Positions 1-21,227 of a stretch of DNA of 64,000 nt are shown here, in pieces. Made by a program: the position numbers and the translations under genes. Origin of the DNA: Piromyces finnis. Its lineage: Eukaryota > Neocallimastigomycota > Neocallimastigomycetes > Neocallimastigales > Neocallimastigaceae. Each line of letters opens with the position of its first letter. Positions within the stretch are counted from its first letter, which is position 1. The stretch is from positions 407,332-471,331 of the forward strand of contig MCFH01000044.1 of the NCBI GenBank assembly GCA_002104945.1, in the 5' to 3' direction. A model generated the notes under the pieces. It saw nothing but the letters and a program-made list of their open reading frames with translations. It did not search any database and was not told the DNA's origin.

Positions 1-743
1 ATCACATAAAAGATATTTATAGTGGTGGTTTTCAACCATTCAGTACCCTTGAAGAAAAATGGGGTTATTTTTCAAGAAATTGTGTTTCTTATATTGATAC
101 AAAATCTACTCAATTATACGAAAATATATTAAAACTAGTTAAAAATAAAGAATACTTTGTAATAACAACAAATGTAGATGGACATTTTGAAAAGTCTGGC
201 TTCGACACCAATAATATTTTTGCCACTCAAGGTGACTTTATTAATCTTCAATGTTCTGTACCATGTCATAATAAATTATATGAATCAATTGATCTTTTAA
301 AAGAAATGGTTAAAAATGCAAAAGGTAGATTTATTCCAACGGAATTAATACCAAAATGTCCAAAATGTGGAAAACCAATGACAACACATTTAAGAATTGA
401 TTCTTCCTTTGTAATGGATGATTATTGGTATCAACAAAATGATGCATATAATAATTTCATTAATAAAAATAAGAATAAAAAATTATTATTACTTGAATTT
501 GGCGTTGGTTTTAATACGCCTTCTATTATTCGTTTCCCATTTGAAAGAGAAACACTGAAAAATGAAAATTGGAATTTAATTAGATTTAATAAAGATTTTT
601 CAGGATTTGTAGCAAATAATATGGATTCTTCTACTTTAAATGATTGGGATTCCATCAAATCATTAAAATTAAAAAACAATTTTCAAAATAGATTTATCCC
701 AATAGCGGATGATATTAATGAAGTAATAAATAAACTATTGTAA
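1..743 (+). CDS. Class M-like sirtuin (SirTM-type), 5' end outside window
   Basis: The frame is open from base 3, so the ATG at 306 is internal and the true start lies upstream of the window. About 246 residues are visible. Motifs in order: ITTNVDGHFEKSGFD, FATQGDF, a CxxxC pair (LQCSVPC), a CxxC pair (CPKCGKPM) and LLLEFGVGFNTP. The two Cys pairs are the expected sirtuin zinc site. In ordinary sirtuins the catalytic base is His; here the matching position reads TQGD, as in the macrodomain-linked class M sirtuins (SirTM), which are known as protein ADP-ribosyltransferases rather than deacylases. The activity of this protein is therefore inferred to be NAD-dependent ADP-ribosylation. Those proteins are mostly bacterial and some fungal, so acquisition by transfer is possible but not shown. 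It ends with TAA at 741-743, convergent with the cyclase gene. Confidence 0.8.
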   Translation, partial: HIKDIYSGGFQPFSTLEEKWGYFSRNCVSYIDTKSTQLYENILKLVKNKEYFVITTNVDGHFEKSGFDTNNIFATQGDFINLQCSVPCHNKLYESIDLLKEMVKNAKGRFIPTELIPKCPKCGKPMTTHLRIDSSFVMDDYWYQQNDAYNNFINKNKNKKLLLLEFGVGFNTPSIIRFPFERETLKNENWNLIRFNKDFSGFVANNMDSSTLNDWDSIKSLKLKNNFQNRFIPIADDINEVINKLL

Positions 744-1232
744 TTTTTTTTTTTTTTTTTTTATTTCATAAAAGCATTACCATAAAAATTAATAAATATT
801 ATAATAAATAAATATAAAGGAATTTATGTTTAATATTTTTATTAATGTATAATATTAGCTATATGTGGAAAAAAATATTTATATATGATATATATATATT
901 AAAAAAATATTAAATATAATATTTTTATATAGAGGAATAATTAAATAAATATATTATTTCTCTTAATGTTAAATATATCTACAATGTTTTATTCATTAAT
1001 ATACACAATTAATGTTGTTTCTATCTTCTGAATTTTACTTTTAATTTTTCCTAAAATTTTTTTCTTCTTTCTTTTTTCTTTTTTTTCCTCGATATTGGTT
1101 ATATTTATTTGTTCAATTTTTATTTGGTAATTATTATTGTCATTATAATAAAAACATTTATTATTGAATGATAATTATAAACTATTATTTCATATATTAA
1201 AATTAGATTACATTTTTTGTTATCCATATAAT
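744..1232. other. Intergenic, between convergent 3' ends
   Basis: Very AT-rich DNA holding the 3' untranslated regions of the sirtuin (+) and the cyclase (-). A T17 run follows the sirtuin stop. No gene or RNA seen. Confidence 0.6.
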
Positions 1233-8953
<7,721 letters not shown>

Positions 8954-10319
8954 TATTAATATTAATTGCAATTAAATTTATAAAAGCTTAATGCACTCGA
9001 AAAATAAAACAAAATGTGTATCAAGAGAAATATTATTAATGATATTATTTTTTTTTGCTTTTGTTTTGTTTTTTTACTTTAATTGAAAATTTAATTGATA
9101 GTATTAAATAAAATTTAAATTAAGAAAAAAATAATAATAATTAAGAAATACAACCAAAAACTATAAATTCATTTTTTTTAATATATAACTTTATAAAAAT
9201 TGTAATAAAGCTATATAAAAATTAAAATGTAATGAATTTTTTTACTTTAGAAACTTCAATGTATTATTCAATTATTGATATTCTCTAGTTTATGAAAATT
9301 TAATTATACTTACTTAAAACTAAAAATAAATATACATAAATATATCTATTTATTGTTGTTATTTTTATTATTTTTATTTTAAAGAAAAAAAAAAGATATT
9401 ATATTATGAAATGTATATTTTAAATCTATTACCGATATATATTATATAATATTGTACTGTATTGTATTGTTATGTTATTATATTTTTTCTTTTAATAATT
9501 TTGAATAAATCTTTTCTTTTTTTCTATTTTTATTACAAATATTATTAAAAAGGAAATATAAATCGATTTTCTATTGAATTTTATAAAATATATATTTAAG
9601 AATTGTAGTTGGGAAAAAAAAAAAAAAAAAAAAAAAAAAGGCTATATATTTTGAATGATTGTATTTACAAGAATAATTTGAAGAATTAATTTATCTAACA
9701 TTAACAATAATTAATTTTCATTATTCCTTATAACTCTACTATCTTTACTTAATTTAAAATATATATTATTTTTTAAATTAAATATCTTAAACTATTCACT
9801 CATGTTTATCTCTTTCTTTTTTTTATTCTCTTATTTTTTTTTCTTTGAATATAGACTAAATTTGTAATATTATTTTTCTTATATTAGGTATTTTAATTAT
9901 AGTGATAATTAGAGGGTAAAAAATATATATGCATGACAATAAAATATAATCATTAGAGTAAGATGTTAATCTCTGTTTAAAATGGTATTTTTTATTTATT
10001 TTGTAATATAATTTTACTATAAATATATTTTTTTATTTATAATTAACAATTTTAATTAATAACAAATTTATCAATAATTATTTTATTATTATTTTAAGTT
10101 TTTTTGTTTAAAAAAATGAAAAAATATTTAAAAAAAATATTGATAAGAAATTAATAAAAATTAATCGCTTAACATCATTTTAATTTTCAAGCCATTTTAA
10201 TTGAAATTTGCACAACTTATAAGTTAAAATGTATATTATAACAAAAAAAGTTTTTAAGCATTATAATATTGTTATATATTAATAATTATAATAAGTAAAA
10301 TAAGTATACATATTTTGGT

Positions 10320-10460
10320 ATTATTATTTTATTATTTATTATTTTATTATTTTATTATTTTATTTTTATTATTTTATTATTTTATTATTTTATTATTATG
10401 TTTATTATTATGTTTATTATTATTATTATTTTATTGTTTTATTGTTTTATTATTTTATAG
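10320..10460. repeat. Imperfect (ATTTT)n / ATT low-complexity array
   Basis: Repeated TATTATTTTATT units with TTTTA spacing, mixed with TGTTTATTAT. Simple-sequence DNA only. Confidence 0.8.
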
Positions 10461-11365
10461 TACTTAGAATTTTATTTATTATTAACAAAGCATTTATATA
10501 TTAATAATGCTTTATTGCTTTATTTACTGGTTATAATCTATGAATCCTTATATATTATAATGTTTACTACTTTAATTTTAAATTTTCTTTGTTATTAAGT
10601 AATTTTAATTTAATTTAATTTAATTTAATTAAAATAAGGAATATTTTTAATAACTTTATTATATATTAAATTTAATATTTAATATGTTTTTGTTACACAA
10701 TTTAGATTTACATTTTGTTAATATATTATAAATTAATTTAACTAGTTATTTTAGTATATGTATAATTATATTTCATCATTATTTGTGGATTGTATACTTC
10801 AGTATATTATTTCGATTTACCAATATATTTAATTATTTAAAAACTTTAATGTTAATATTTTGTATTTTAATATATTATATTTTAACACTTTTACATAAAT
10901 GGTAATATAACTATTATTTTTATCATATAACACTAAATATTTTAATTTGTGCTACCGATAATAATATTGTTTAAAGTTTAATAATAAATATTCCATAAAT
11001 GATATTATATAATAATAATAATATGACTAATAAATTATGGCAATAAAATATAATAGTCAATTCATAAAACTTATCCCATTTATATTCTTTATACTATTAA
11101 TGAACATTTTATTTCATTGTTTTTTTTATTATAAATGTTAATATTGCACTATAGAACAAATTAACATAAAACTTATCTAAATTAGCGATGCTTTCTTAAA
11201 TGTAATTACAATTAATTATAGTACTATTTACTAATTAGTTTATATAAGTAAATATAGTTAAGTTATTTAAAATTACCTCATTATTATTATTTTGAGTATG
11301 AATTAATTTAATATATTTACAAAAAATTAATATAAACAAGTTAGTATTATTTTTCAAAATATAAA

Positions 11366-11530
<165 letters not shown>

Positions 11531-12335
11531 TACTATTTTTCTTTTTTAATCTTTATTTCTTCTGTATAAATTATTATAAATGCTTAAATTCATATGATAT
11601 TTATAAGTAATAAATTTAAAAAAATTTCAAATGATAATGAAATATATTAAATAACGTATATATTAGTGGTAATACTTTTAACCATTTTATAATCCATTAT
11701 TTAATATTTGAAATAAAATAAAAAATAAAAAAAGATTATATTGATAGTTATTAATTAAAAAGAATTAGATTATTAAACTTTTATATTAATTTTCCATACG
11801 GTTACACAATTTAATTAATGAGTTAAAAGGAATTTGCAATCTAAATTATTATATTAAATATGAACTTTATTATTTTGGGGATATTTAATTTTTATTAATT
11901 ATTAAAATTTTCATTATTGAGTAAAAATTGAAAAGATTAGATTATATGTTTAATTCATCAAACAACGAATATAAATATATTTTAAAAATATATATTATTA
12001 AATAAAAAAAAAAAAAATATAAATCTAAAAATAAACACAAAACAAAGAAATACAATATTAATTTTTTATTTATAACACAGACAAAATATAATAAAATAAT
12101 ATAATTGAAAGTTATATTTTATATTAATTTCGTTAAATTATTTAATTTTTAAAATCTCGTTGATATGAAATAATATTTAAATACTGAATATTTTTTTCTT
12201 CTTTTTTTTTATACATTATTTTTATTTTATTAAAAGTTGTTAATTTATTAAATATTATTAATTTTTAACAAAAAAAAATTTTTTTAAAAAAAATAGTTAT
12301 TGCTCTGCTCTTACTAATAAATTTTTATTTGAAAC

Positions 12336-14846
12336 ATGATGAAAAACACTTTAATATTAAAAATAATAATTATAATTATTTCTTTTTTATTGCCATGTAA
12401 TGCTATATTTACTGTTTTAGAAACAAAATTTAAATTGTATTATAGTGAATATGATCAAAAAGTTGGCTTAAGTAATTCTTATCGTTCCTATGCATTATTT
12501 AACGTAGATATTGGAATTCAACAAAACTTTAAAAAAGCTGAAGTTATGAATTATATTACAGGATTTCTTGATAAAAATACAAAATCTAACCCACAAATTC
12601 CAATTCAAGAAAGATGTGCAGTATATTACTCAATTAATATTGAAAAGGAAAATACCACCGAATCAATAGTTAATAAAATTTATCAAAGTAAAAATAACAT
12701 CTCAATTGGAAAGGTTGTTAAGCCATTTTTATTTCTTAATTATACAGATATATTAGAACATCATTGCGATATTGACGATGTAATCTTTGTTAATAATTGG
12801 AATAAATCTAACAGTGATGATAAAATGGAAGAATCCTCTAATGATATTTTTATCTATGAAAACAATGAGTCCTCCATAATCTATAATAAAAATCATACAA
12901 AGAATATTGTTAACAATATGATTAATATTAATGGTAATAATAATAAACGAGATAATACCATCCACGAAAATGAATATCTAAAAACTATTATTATTGAACC
13001 TTCCATGATAATTATTAGTCTTCCAGAAAAGGATTTTGAAAAAATGAAAACAGAAACGGATCCAAATATTATTGGTTTAAAATATACAAAGAAAATTATG
13101 TATTCAAAAATTCCAATTACATTTGTTAAAGATGATGAATTACTCTTTTTAACATCAAATATTACTACTAATCAATTATGGATGCAAATGATACCAGCTC
13201 CAACTGAAGCTACAATTTTTCAATATCAAAATTCTACAAAAGTTGGTTATGTTATAGAATTTTTAATAAATATTTCTCTTTTCTTTTACACCTTATTCAT
13301 TAATTGTAATAGTTTTAAAAAACATTCAAAAGACAAGAAAAAAATATTAAATAAATCAAAGAATAGCAATAAAGAATATAAAAAACTTAATTATCATATT
13401 CTTGGTCTTTGCCTTTTATCTACATTTTGTAAGAACTTCAAATTATTTTTAATTGCCATTTTATTAAATTTTTATATGCTATATAAACTAATAATATATT
13501 TAATATTATTCATATAATCTAATATTTAAAAGGTTTTTTATTGGCTTCTCTACTTAAAGTTAGAATTGTATATAAATATATTCCATTTATTACATCAGTA
13601 ATTGAATATAGTGGACATGTTATTTTAACAAATATGGGTTATCTTTCATGCTATATATGTGGCTCCTTGTTACTTTATAAATTCATTGACGCTTATACAA
13701 AAAATTATATTTTTATTAAAACTCTCACTATTGTATGTGTATAGTTAAATTAATATTTTATATAAATAAATAAATAAATAAATATGATATACTGATTAAT
13801 AAATTAAAACAATATTATATATATAACATATAATCTAGTGCTCAAGTTTTATTATTTTACCTTGTTCAATGATTATTAAAGTAATATTCGATTTACTAAA
13901 TTTTTGGTGGTGCTCAATTATTAAATCACTTGCCTTTTATACTGTAATTTTTATTCTTTTTCTTCAATGTATTGGTATTTCCATTTTTGGTAAAAAAATT
14001 TATAATGTATTATCAAAATCACAAGAAACTATTTTGAATAGTCCATACCAGCCTAAAGCTAGTGATGATAATATAAGTAATGGATCATATAAACCAAAAT
14101 ATCGTGTTTCCATTCTTACGATATCAGGGTAAATATTAAAAACTACTTAGTTTTCATACAATATTAATAAATAATATTATCCTTTTTTATTAATTTTATA
14201 CTAACTTTAATTAATATCTTATTTTTTTTACTTTCATAGCTGTATACTTTTTATTGCCCAATTAATTAGTTTAATTATTTTTAATATATTAACAGAATCT
14301 GGAACAAGTTTTTGGATTATTCTTTTGGCTCGTATTATTTTAACTGATGGTTGTGTCTATTTAATTATATTACTATTTAAAAATGAAAATACAGGTAAAC
14401 AAAGATCCCCTGTTTGTAATTCTCCATATACTCCATATTCTCAATCATCAAACGCATCTTTTATATTTAATTGTAATAAAACTGTTTTTAATGAAACACC
14501 AATAATACCTCCTTCTTCTTTTGTCCTTAATGATAGTGATTGTCTCAAATTAGATAATAATCAAAATCGAAAAAGTGGTTATAAAAATATTAAAGATGAC
14601 CATTATAAAAAAATATCTAATAAGAATATACATAAAAGTCAGATTAATCATTATTCAAATTCGTCATGTAATATAAAGAATAATGATACAGCCATAAACA
14701 TTATATATGATATTGATAATGGCAATAAAAAAGACAGAAATACTACAAAAAGCAATATTAATGAAAGTTTTGATGCAATTTTTAAAGAAATTGAAGATTC
14801 AATTATTACTTTAAGTGAGCATTCTGAATATATGAATGTTAATTAA
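12336..14846 (+). CDS. 7TM receptor-like membrane protein A
   Basis: Four exons: 12336-13428, 13533-13732, 13839-14128, 14240-14846; the sum is 2190 nt (729 aa). A signal peptide (residues 1-23, ending PCNA) is followed by a roughly 275-residue ectodomain with several NxS/T sites. Then come seven hydrophobic segments, beginning after the motif APTEATIFQYQNSTKVG, and ending near residue 575 after ESGTSFWIIL. The tail of about 150 residues is Ser/Asn-rich. This layout is that of a G protein-coupled receptor, but I recognise no named family. The ectodomain block ending IPITFVKDDE could be a PA-like fold; that is weak. It is the paralog of the next gene: three intron positions and phases coincide and the TM1 entry motif is nearly identical. 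The cyclase lies divergently upstream. Confidence 0.8.
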
Positions 14847-16333
14847 TCAGAAAAAGAATATTTTATGAAAATTAAGAAAAGGATTAATTATACGTTTTAT
14901 AATAATAATACTTTCAATAATAAATAGTTATGACTAATAATTTTTATAAAATACTTAAAGTTATTAAATACTGTAAATAGTTATAATTTTTTTTTTTTTT
15001 TTTTGATAATTTTTTGTAAATTTTTTTATATTTAATGATAATATATATATTATGTAAATTAATTTAACTGAAAAATAAAATAAAATATAATAAAATATAA
15101 TATATTATTATTTTATAAAAATATAGGAAAATAATAATAATAATAGTTATTTAATTAATTTTTAAAAAATATAAAATATTATAATGGTATAATTATTACT
15201 ATTACTAGATCAATGATATATGGCAAATATTTATTATAATGAAAAGTCATAGATATAATATTATATTATTTATATATAGAATTTTTATAATAGTTACATT
15301 TTTTTATATTTTCATTATGTAAATTTATAAATATGTACAATACAAAATAAAATAAAATATGACTGAATAAAATAATATAAATAAAAGAAATCTAAATACA
15401 ATTATTGTAAACTAAAACTCATCATTCTAATACTACCCTTTATGAAGTAATAATTATAATTCCATTTTCGACTAATTTAATAAATATAATATAAATAAAA
15501 TTTCATATATATATGAGCATGTAAATGAGAATTAGAAGATCTTAATATTATTAAATTTGTAGAATTTCAAAGTAACAACAAAAGCATTGTAATATTATAT
15601 TATATAAAAATATAATTAATTAAATATTAAAACTATGTAATAAATATATGAATATATGCATCTACTAAATATTAATTCTTTATATTAACAAAATGAAGAG
15701 TAAATCTAAATTTTAATAGTAATATAATTATACTATATAATATATATAATTATTTAATTATTCTTTTTACTAAGTGGTTAAAAATAGTAATTAAAATAAA
15801 CGTCAATTATTTAAATATCACATATTAATAATAAAAAAAAATAATGGATTGTGTAACATAAAAATAACGAAAAATAAATTAAAACTTTGTTCTTGATATA
15901 AGTACAAAGAGAAAAATAAAAATAATGAATTATTTTATAATGCATATTTTTTTGTAAAATTCTAATTAATATTATTAATAATTACCTTAATATGCATCAA
16001 ATAAATATGAATAAAGATAGATATATTTATGTAAGATATTTAATTTATTTCATATTTGATATTAATAAATTATTAAAATTTTAAAAAAAAGATAAAATGC
16101 GGTAAAAAGTCTTTTGAAAAAAAAAAAAAAAGAATTTCAACTTAATATAATATTAAAAATAATTTAATTTATAATAATTGTATTTTTCTTTATTTTGTTT
16201 ATATTACCTTATTAGCATTATATTTTACAACTTATTGTAAATATCTATAATTTAAAATAACTAAAAATATATATATATATAATTCTAAATAATTTACCTA
16301 ATTAAATAAATTTAATCAGAAAAACGTATAAAA
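14847..16333. other. Intergenic between the two 7TM paralogs
   Basis: About 1.5 kb of A/T-rich DNA with poly(T) near 14989-15004. No coding potential or RNA structure seen; it presumably carries the terminator of receptor A and promoter of receptor B. Confidence 0.6.
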
Positions 16334-19300
16334 ATGAATTCTTTTAATTTTATTTCTTCTATATGTTTATTTATCCATTGGTCTTTTGCATCCTTTTTCA
16401 TTTTTGAAGCAAAATCAGAAATAGATTTTAATGAGGATAAGCAAAGTCTTCATATTAATAGTCAATATCAATATTACACTGTTGGAAATGTCGATATTCC
16501 TGGTGTCTTATATAACTATGACAGTATCGTTAATTACAACTATTTAGATGGTTATATAGATAAATTTCAAGTTAATAGTACAGAGCGATGCCATTTAACC
16601 TATAATATTAATTACTTATACAATCATGAAATTAGTAAAGATACATTAAATGAAATATCTTTCAATGGTACTTCGGATAAAAATGTAAAAAATGTAGTAA
16701 ATAAAAATTATATAATGAAAAAAAAACATTCATTTAATCCAGAAAATTTTCTTTCCTATTCTTTTAAATCTCAAACTATGAACAATATTAATAATAATAC
16801 TATTATCAGTGATGCTGAAACTACTTCCAAAAAAAATATAACTAATTTAATGGGGGTTGAAGAATTAATAATTGATAAAAAAGAACTCACAGTTACCATT
16901 AATCATGCCATTAAAACATTAAATATAAATAAATACAATATGCAAAATAAATATATAAGTAATCCTATTGTTTTTATTAATTATAATGACATAGTAGAAG
17001 TTGGTTGTTCTCTCTACGAGATTATTACGTTAAATCATTGGAACGACATAATAAATGCAAATGAAACCTTAAATATGGAAAATAAACAAGAAAAAGAAAA
17101 TAATTGTGAAAACTCATCATCTTACTTAATAAGACCTTCACTTATTGCTCTTATTGTTAATGAAAAAGATTTATATAACATTAAAATGGAATCTAACGCT
17201 AATAAAATTGGAATTAAATATGCAAAATTATTTTTAGCTTCTACAATACCAATAACTTTTATTTCTAGAAAAGAGTATGCAAATCTTATTGACAATAGTG
17301 AATCAAAGGAATTATGGATTCAAGTAACACCAGGTAATAATTTAATAAAACCATGAAAATAAAATTGTTATAATACTTAATTATTTAACTTATATCTATA
17401 TATTAAAATTAGCACCAACATCTACTACCATATTTCAATATCAAAATTCTACTAAAATTGGGCACATTATTGGAACTATTGGAAGTATTTTTACATTTAC
17501 ATTTGCATTATATACTATGTTCTCAAAACTAATTAAAAACAGCTTTTCAATAAGAAAAAAATTCAAATTTCATTTAAATAGCAAAATAATTTTTATATAT
17601 TTCTTTGCATCACTATGTAAATATATATATATATATATATATATTATTTTTAAAATTAAATTTAAAAAAAGAAAAAATATATATCTAATTTATATATACT
17701 AAATATGCAATATTTTTAATATTTAAAAAAATGTTCCAAAATAAAACAGTATTTGTTTTTTCATGGATTATAAAAACTACTTTTATATATCAAGAAGTTG
17801 CTTTTATTACTTCTCCAATTATTTTATATATAAAGGAAATCATTACCAATTATGCTTATCTTTTATGTAATATTGGTGGCTCTCTCTATATATCTTGTCT
17901 TCTTGAAAAATTTAAAGGAATTAATAATGCTTATTATGATATTTTTCTCAAGGTAAATTACTTTAAATACATATTTAATAACTAATAGTAATGTTAATAA
18001 TTAAACCTATTTATTTTAAACTCATTTATAGGTTACGAATTTTATTATTGAACCAATTATTATCATTGTTAATATCTTTATTAATAATATGGATAATGTT
18101 ATTATATATTATATTTATTACATTTCTAATATTTTAATAATTATAATCATATCTGTTCAGGCATTCTTATATTTAAGCTCTGGAAAATATATATATCATT
18201 TATTAATAACATTTTACGAAGAACAAGAAGATAAAAATTACATCCCAATTACTAGTATTGATAACTTTATTGAACATCACAAGCTTAATAAAAATACTTT
18301 TTATGCGGCACCATCATTGTAAGTCTATTAATATATATAGATAATCAAAATTAATACTAGAATAATGAAATAATAACTAATTTTTAATACTATAATATAA
18401 TAGATGTTATCTATACTTTTTTCAACTTTTAAGTTTCATTGTATATAAAAGTTTTTATGAATCTGGTATAGGATTTTGGATCATTCTTATTACACAACTC
18501 TTATTTATAAATACATGTATTTTTATAACACTTTTTATCTTTAGCCAAAAATATTCTAATTATAAATTAAATAGAGAAATGGAAAAAAATTTAAAAATAT
18601 TAGACAATAATAAATGGTATCTTGCTGTGTCAAAAAGAAATATAGATTTTAATTCAATTCCTGATACTGATATTAACATTAAATCAAAATTTAATCATTT
18701 TATTCCTGAAACTTCATATAGTCAACAATATTTAGCAAAAAATAACAGTAACTATCAGATTAAAGATAATTTATATGTATTAAAAAATAATAGTAATTCA
18801 AATATCAAAACGTTATATAATATTAAAAAAAATAGTAATCAGGAAAATAAAAATAATACTAACTATTTATTAAATTCTTATTCTGGCCCTCCAAACCAAG
18901 CAACATTAACTAATTCAAAAAAGAGTTTAAGTTCATCATCTGCTATCATCAAAGATATAAATAGCACATCACACCTTAACTCTTTATCTAGTTGTATTCA
19001 TAATTCAAAGGATTTATTAATACCTTCAATTACTAATATACCCTACACTATTACAGCTTCTGAAGATAAAACTCCTACTTCTGCTTCCCCTTCATTTACA
19101 TCATATTCAAGTAACAAAGCTTATCATTTTCCATCAGTATTTGAACAACAACCTTCTATTGATTTTACTTCTCGCTACAAAAGTCTCATCACTACAATTA
19201 AACCTAGAAATAGTTGTAGAGATATCTATAGTAAAGGATTACATGAAAAAAAGGCTATAAATAATTATAATAATTCAGTAACGAAAGATCAAAGTGTTTT

Positions 19301-20798
19301 ATATAAAAAAAATACTTCTTATCCATCTTGTTGTACAGATATACCAAATGAAATAATTAATACATTTTCTAAACAAAAAATAAAACCTAGTGTTGAAAAT
19401 AGTATTAGCATACCTTTTAAAGATATGAATCAATCCATTAATATGTGCACTATTGATACACCTACTATAATTCAGTCAAATACTGAAAATATTAAAGATA
19501 AAAATAACTCATCTAATGTAAAGATAAATATTCTTTCTCACTGTACTGCCAATCCTAAATCGACTAATAATAATTTACCTGTATCAATAGAAGTTGAACC
19601 AGAAAGAAAAATTAAAAAAATTCACAGTATAAAAAAAAAACTTTTAAAAAGTATATCCACATTAACTATATCATCTTTTGATAAAGAAAAAAATAAAAAT
19701 AGCTCTACGAATCAAATTGAAAAACATAATAAAAATATAAAAAAAACATTAAACTTTGGAAGTTCATCATTAAATCAAGAAATAAATAGTAAAAATAAAT
19801 GTAATTTTATTAGTATTCCAATAAATAATCAATACAGACCACTTTTTAATAATATATATTCAACAAAAAAAGATATCCCTTCATTAAAAAACAATAATGA
19901 TAATAATGATGATAATAGTAGCAGTTGCTCTTCTTCTGGTTCTAGTTCAATACATACAATAAATTTTGATATTCAAGCAATGAGTACTTTACTTTATAAT
20001 AATGAAAAAATCCCACAATCCTCAATATCGTCAACTTTACTTGGTTCTACACAAAATATTCAACCAGAAAATAAAGAAAAAGAAAAAATATATTGTCATA
20101 AATTAAATAATAGAAATATTATTGAAAGCTCTAATAATAATAGCGTTGAGAATAAAAAAGAAAAACAAAAATGTAGTATCGAACATTATCAAGAAAAAAA
20201 TCATAAAAAATTTATTGTTCTTAAGGATGATACAGATGATAGTATAATATACACGAAAGGCTTTCACAATAAAAGAAACTTTATTGTTCTTAAAGAACAA
20301 GATGAGGATATAAAAAATGAACACCATAAAAATAATAACGAAATATTAAAAATAAACAATGACGATAATTATAATAATAATAATAATAACAATTTACCCT
20401 TAAAAGTAAAATATGAATCAAAAAAGTATGTAGAAAGGGTAAATGAGGAACAAGAAAAAGATAGTGAAAATATATATGAAAAGGGAATTAATAACAAGCT
20501 TAAAAAAAAAAGAACTTTTAACAATCTTAAATCATTTAATTATTTCAATAATAATGATGAAAATATTTTCTCCTATTCATCAACTTCTTCTTTTTCATCA
20601 ATAAAAGAGAAAAATAGTATCAATATTTATTCTAAAACTTCCTCAAATCAACTTAAAGTTACTATTCCTAAAGCAATAATAATTAATAAAGGTAGTAATA
20701 CTAGTAATACATTCACTAAGGAACCATCTCCTCTCTCCAATATAACTACATTAAACATCCTTCATCCAAAATCAATACCTAAGAAAATTCCTAATTAA
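16334..20798 (+). CDS. 7TM receptor-like membrane protein B with very long C-tail
   Basis: Five exons: 16334-17333, 17413-17616, 17750-17952, 18032-18318, 18404-20798; the sum is 4089 nt (1362 aa). It has an N-terminal signal segment, a Cys-poor ectodomain with many NxS/T sites, then TM1 after APTSTTIFQYQNSTKIG and six more TM segments, the last following ESGIGFWIIL (about residues 587-610). The cytoplasmic tail of about 750 residues is Ser/Asn/Lys-rich and likely disordered; it may hold phosphorylation or docking sites (inference). Compared with receptor A it has one additional intron (17334-17412) just before the TM1 motif, and shares the other three. Conserved ectodomain pieces include NYxDIxE and IPITF. 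The pair clearly arose by tandem duplication. Ligand and coupling are unknown. Confidence 0.8.
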
Positions 20799-21181
20799 AG
20801 TTCTAATTTTAATGTCTACAATCCACCAATATTAAATATTCATAATAATTCTGATTGTAGCCCTAAAAATACAGTTTACTATTTTAATTATTTAAAAAAA
20901 TCGTATACTAAAGTAATAATAAATATATTAAAATTAATTAAACAAGTCTAGAAACCAATATTAATACCAAGATGAATTAGTAATATCCCTGTTTTTTTAC
21001 CTTGAAATTTTCTGGTTAAGAGTCTGGCAGAGGTCGAATTTTTCTGACTAAAATTTCTGGCTAAAATCGCCAAAAATCTAGGATAATTACTAATTCATCC
21101 AAGATTTTCCAGTCTATTATTCCCTCTGAAAAAACATATTATTATGATATTGTTATGGGTTAATAATAATTCATATTTTTT

Positions 21182-21227
<46 letters not shown>

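Noticed and set aside
306-308. ATG as start of the sirtuin
   Set aside because: The frame is open to base 3 and encodes conserved sirtuin sequence upstream, so this Met is internal.
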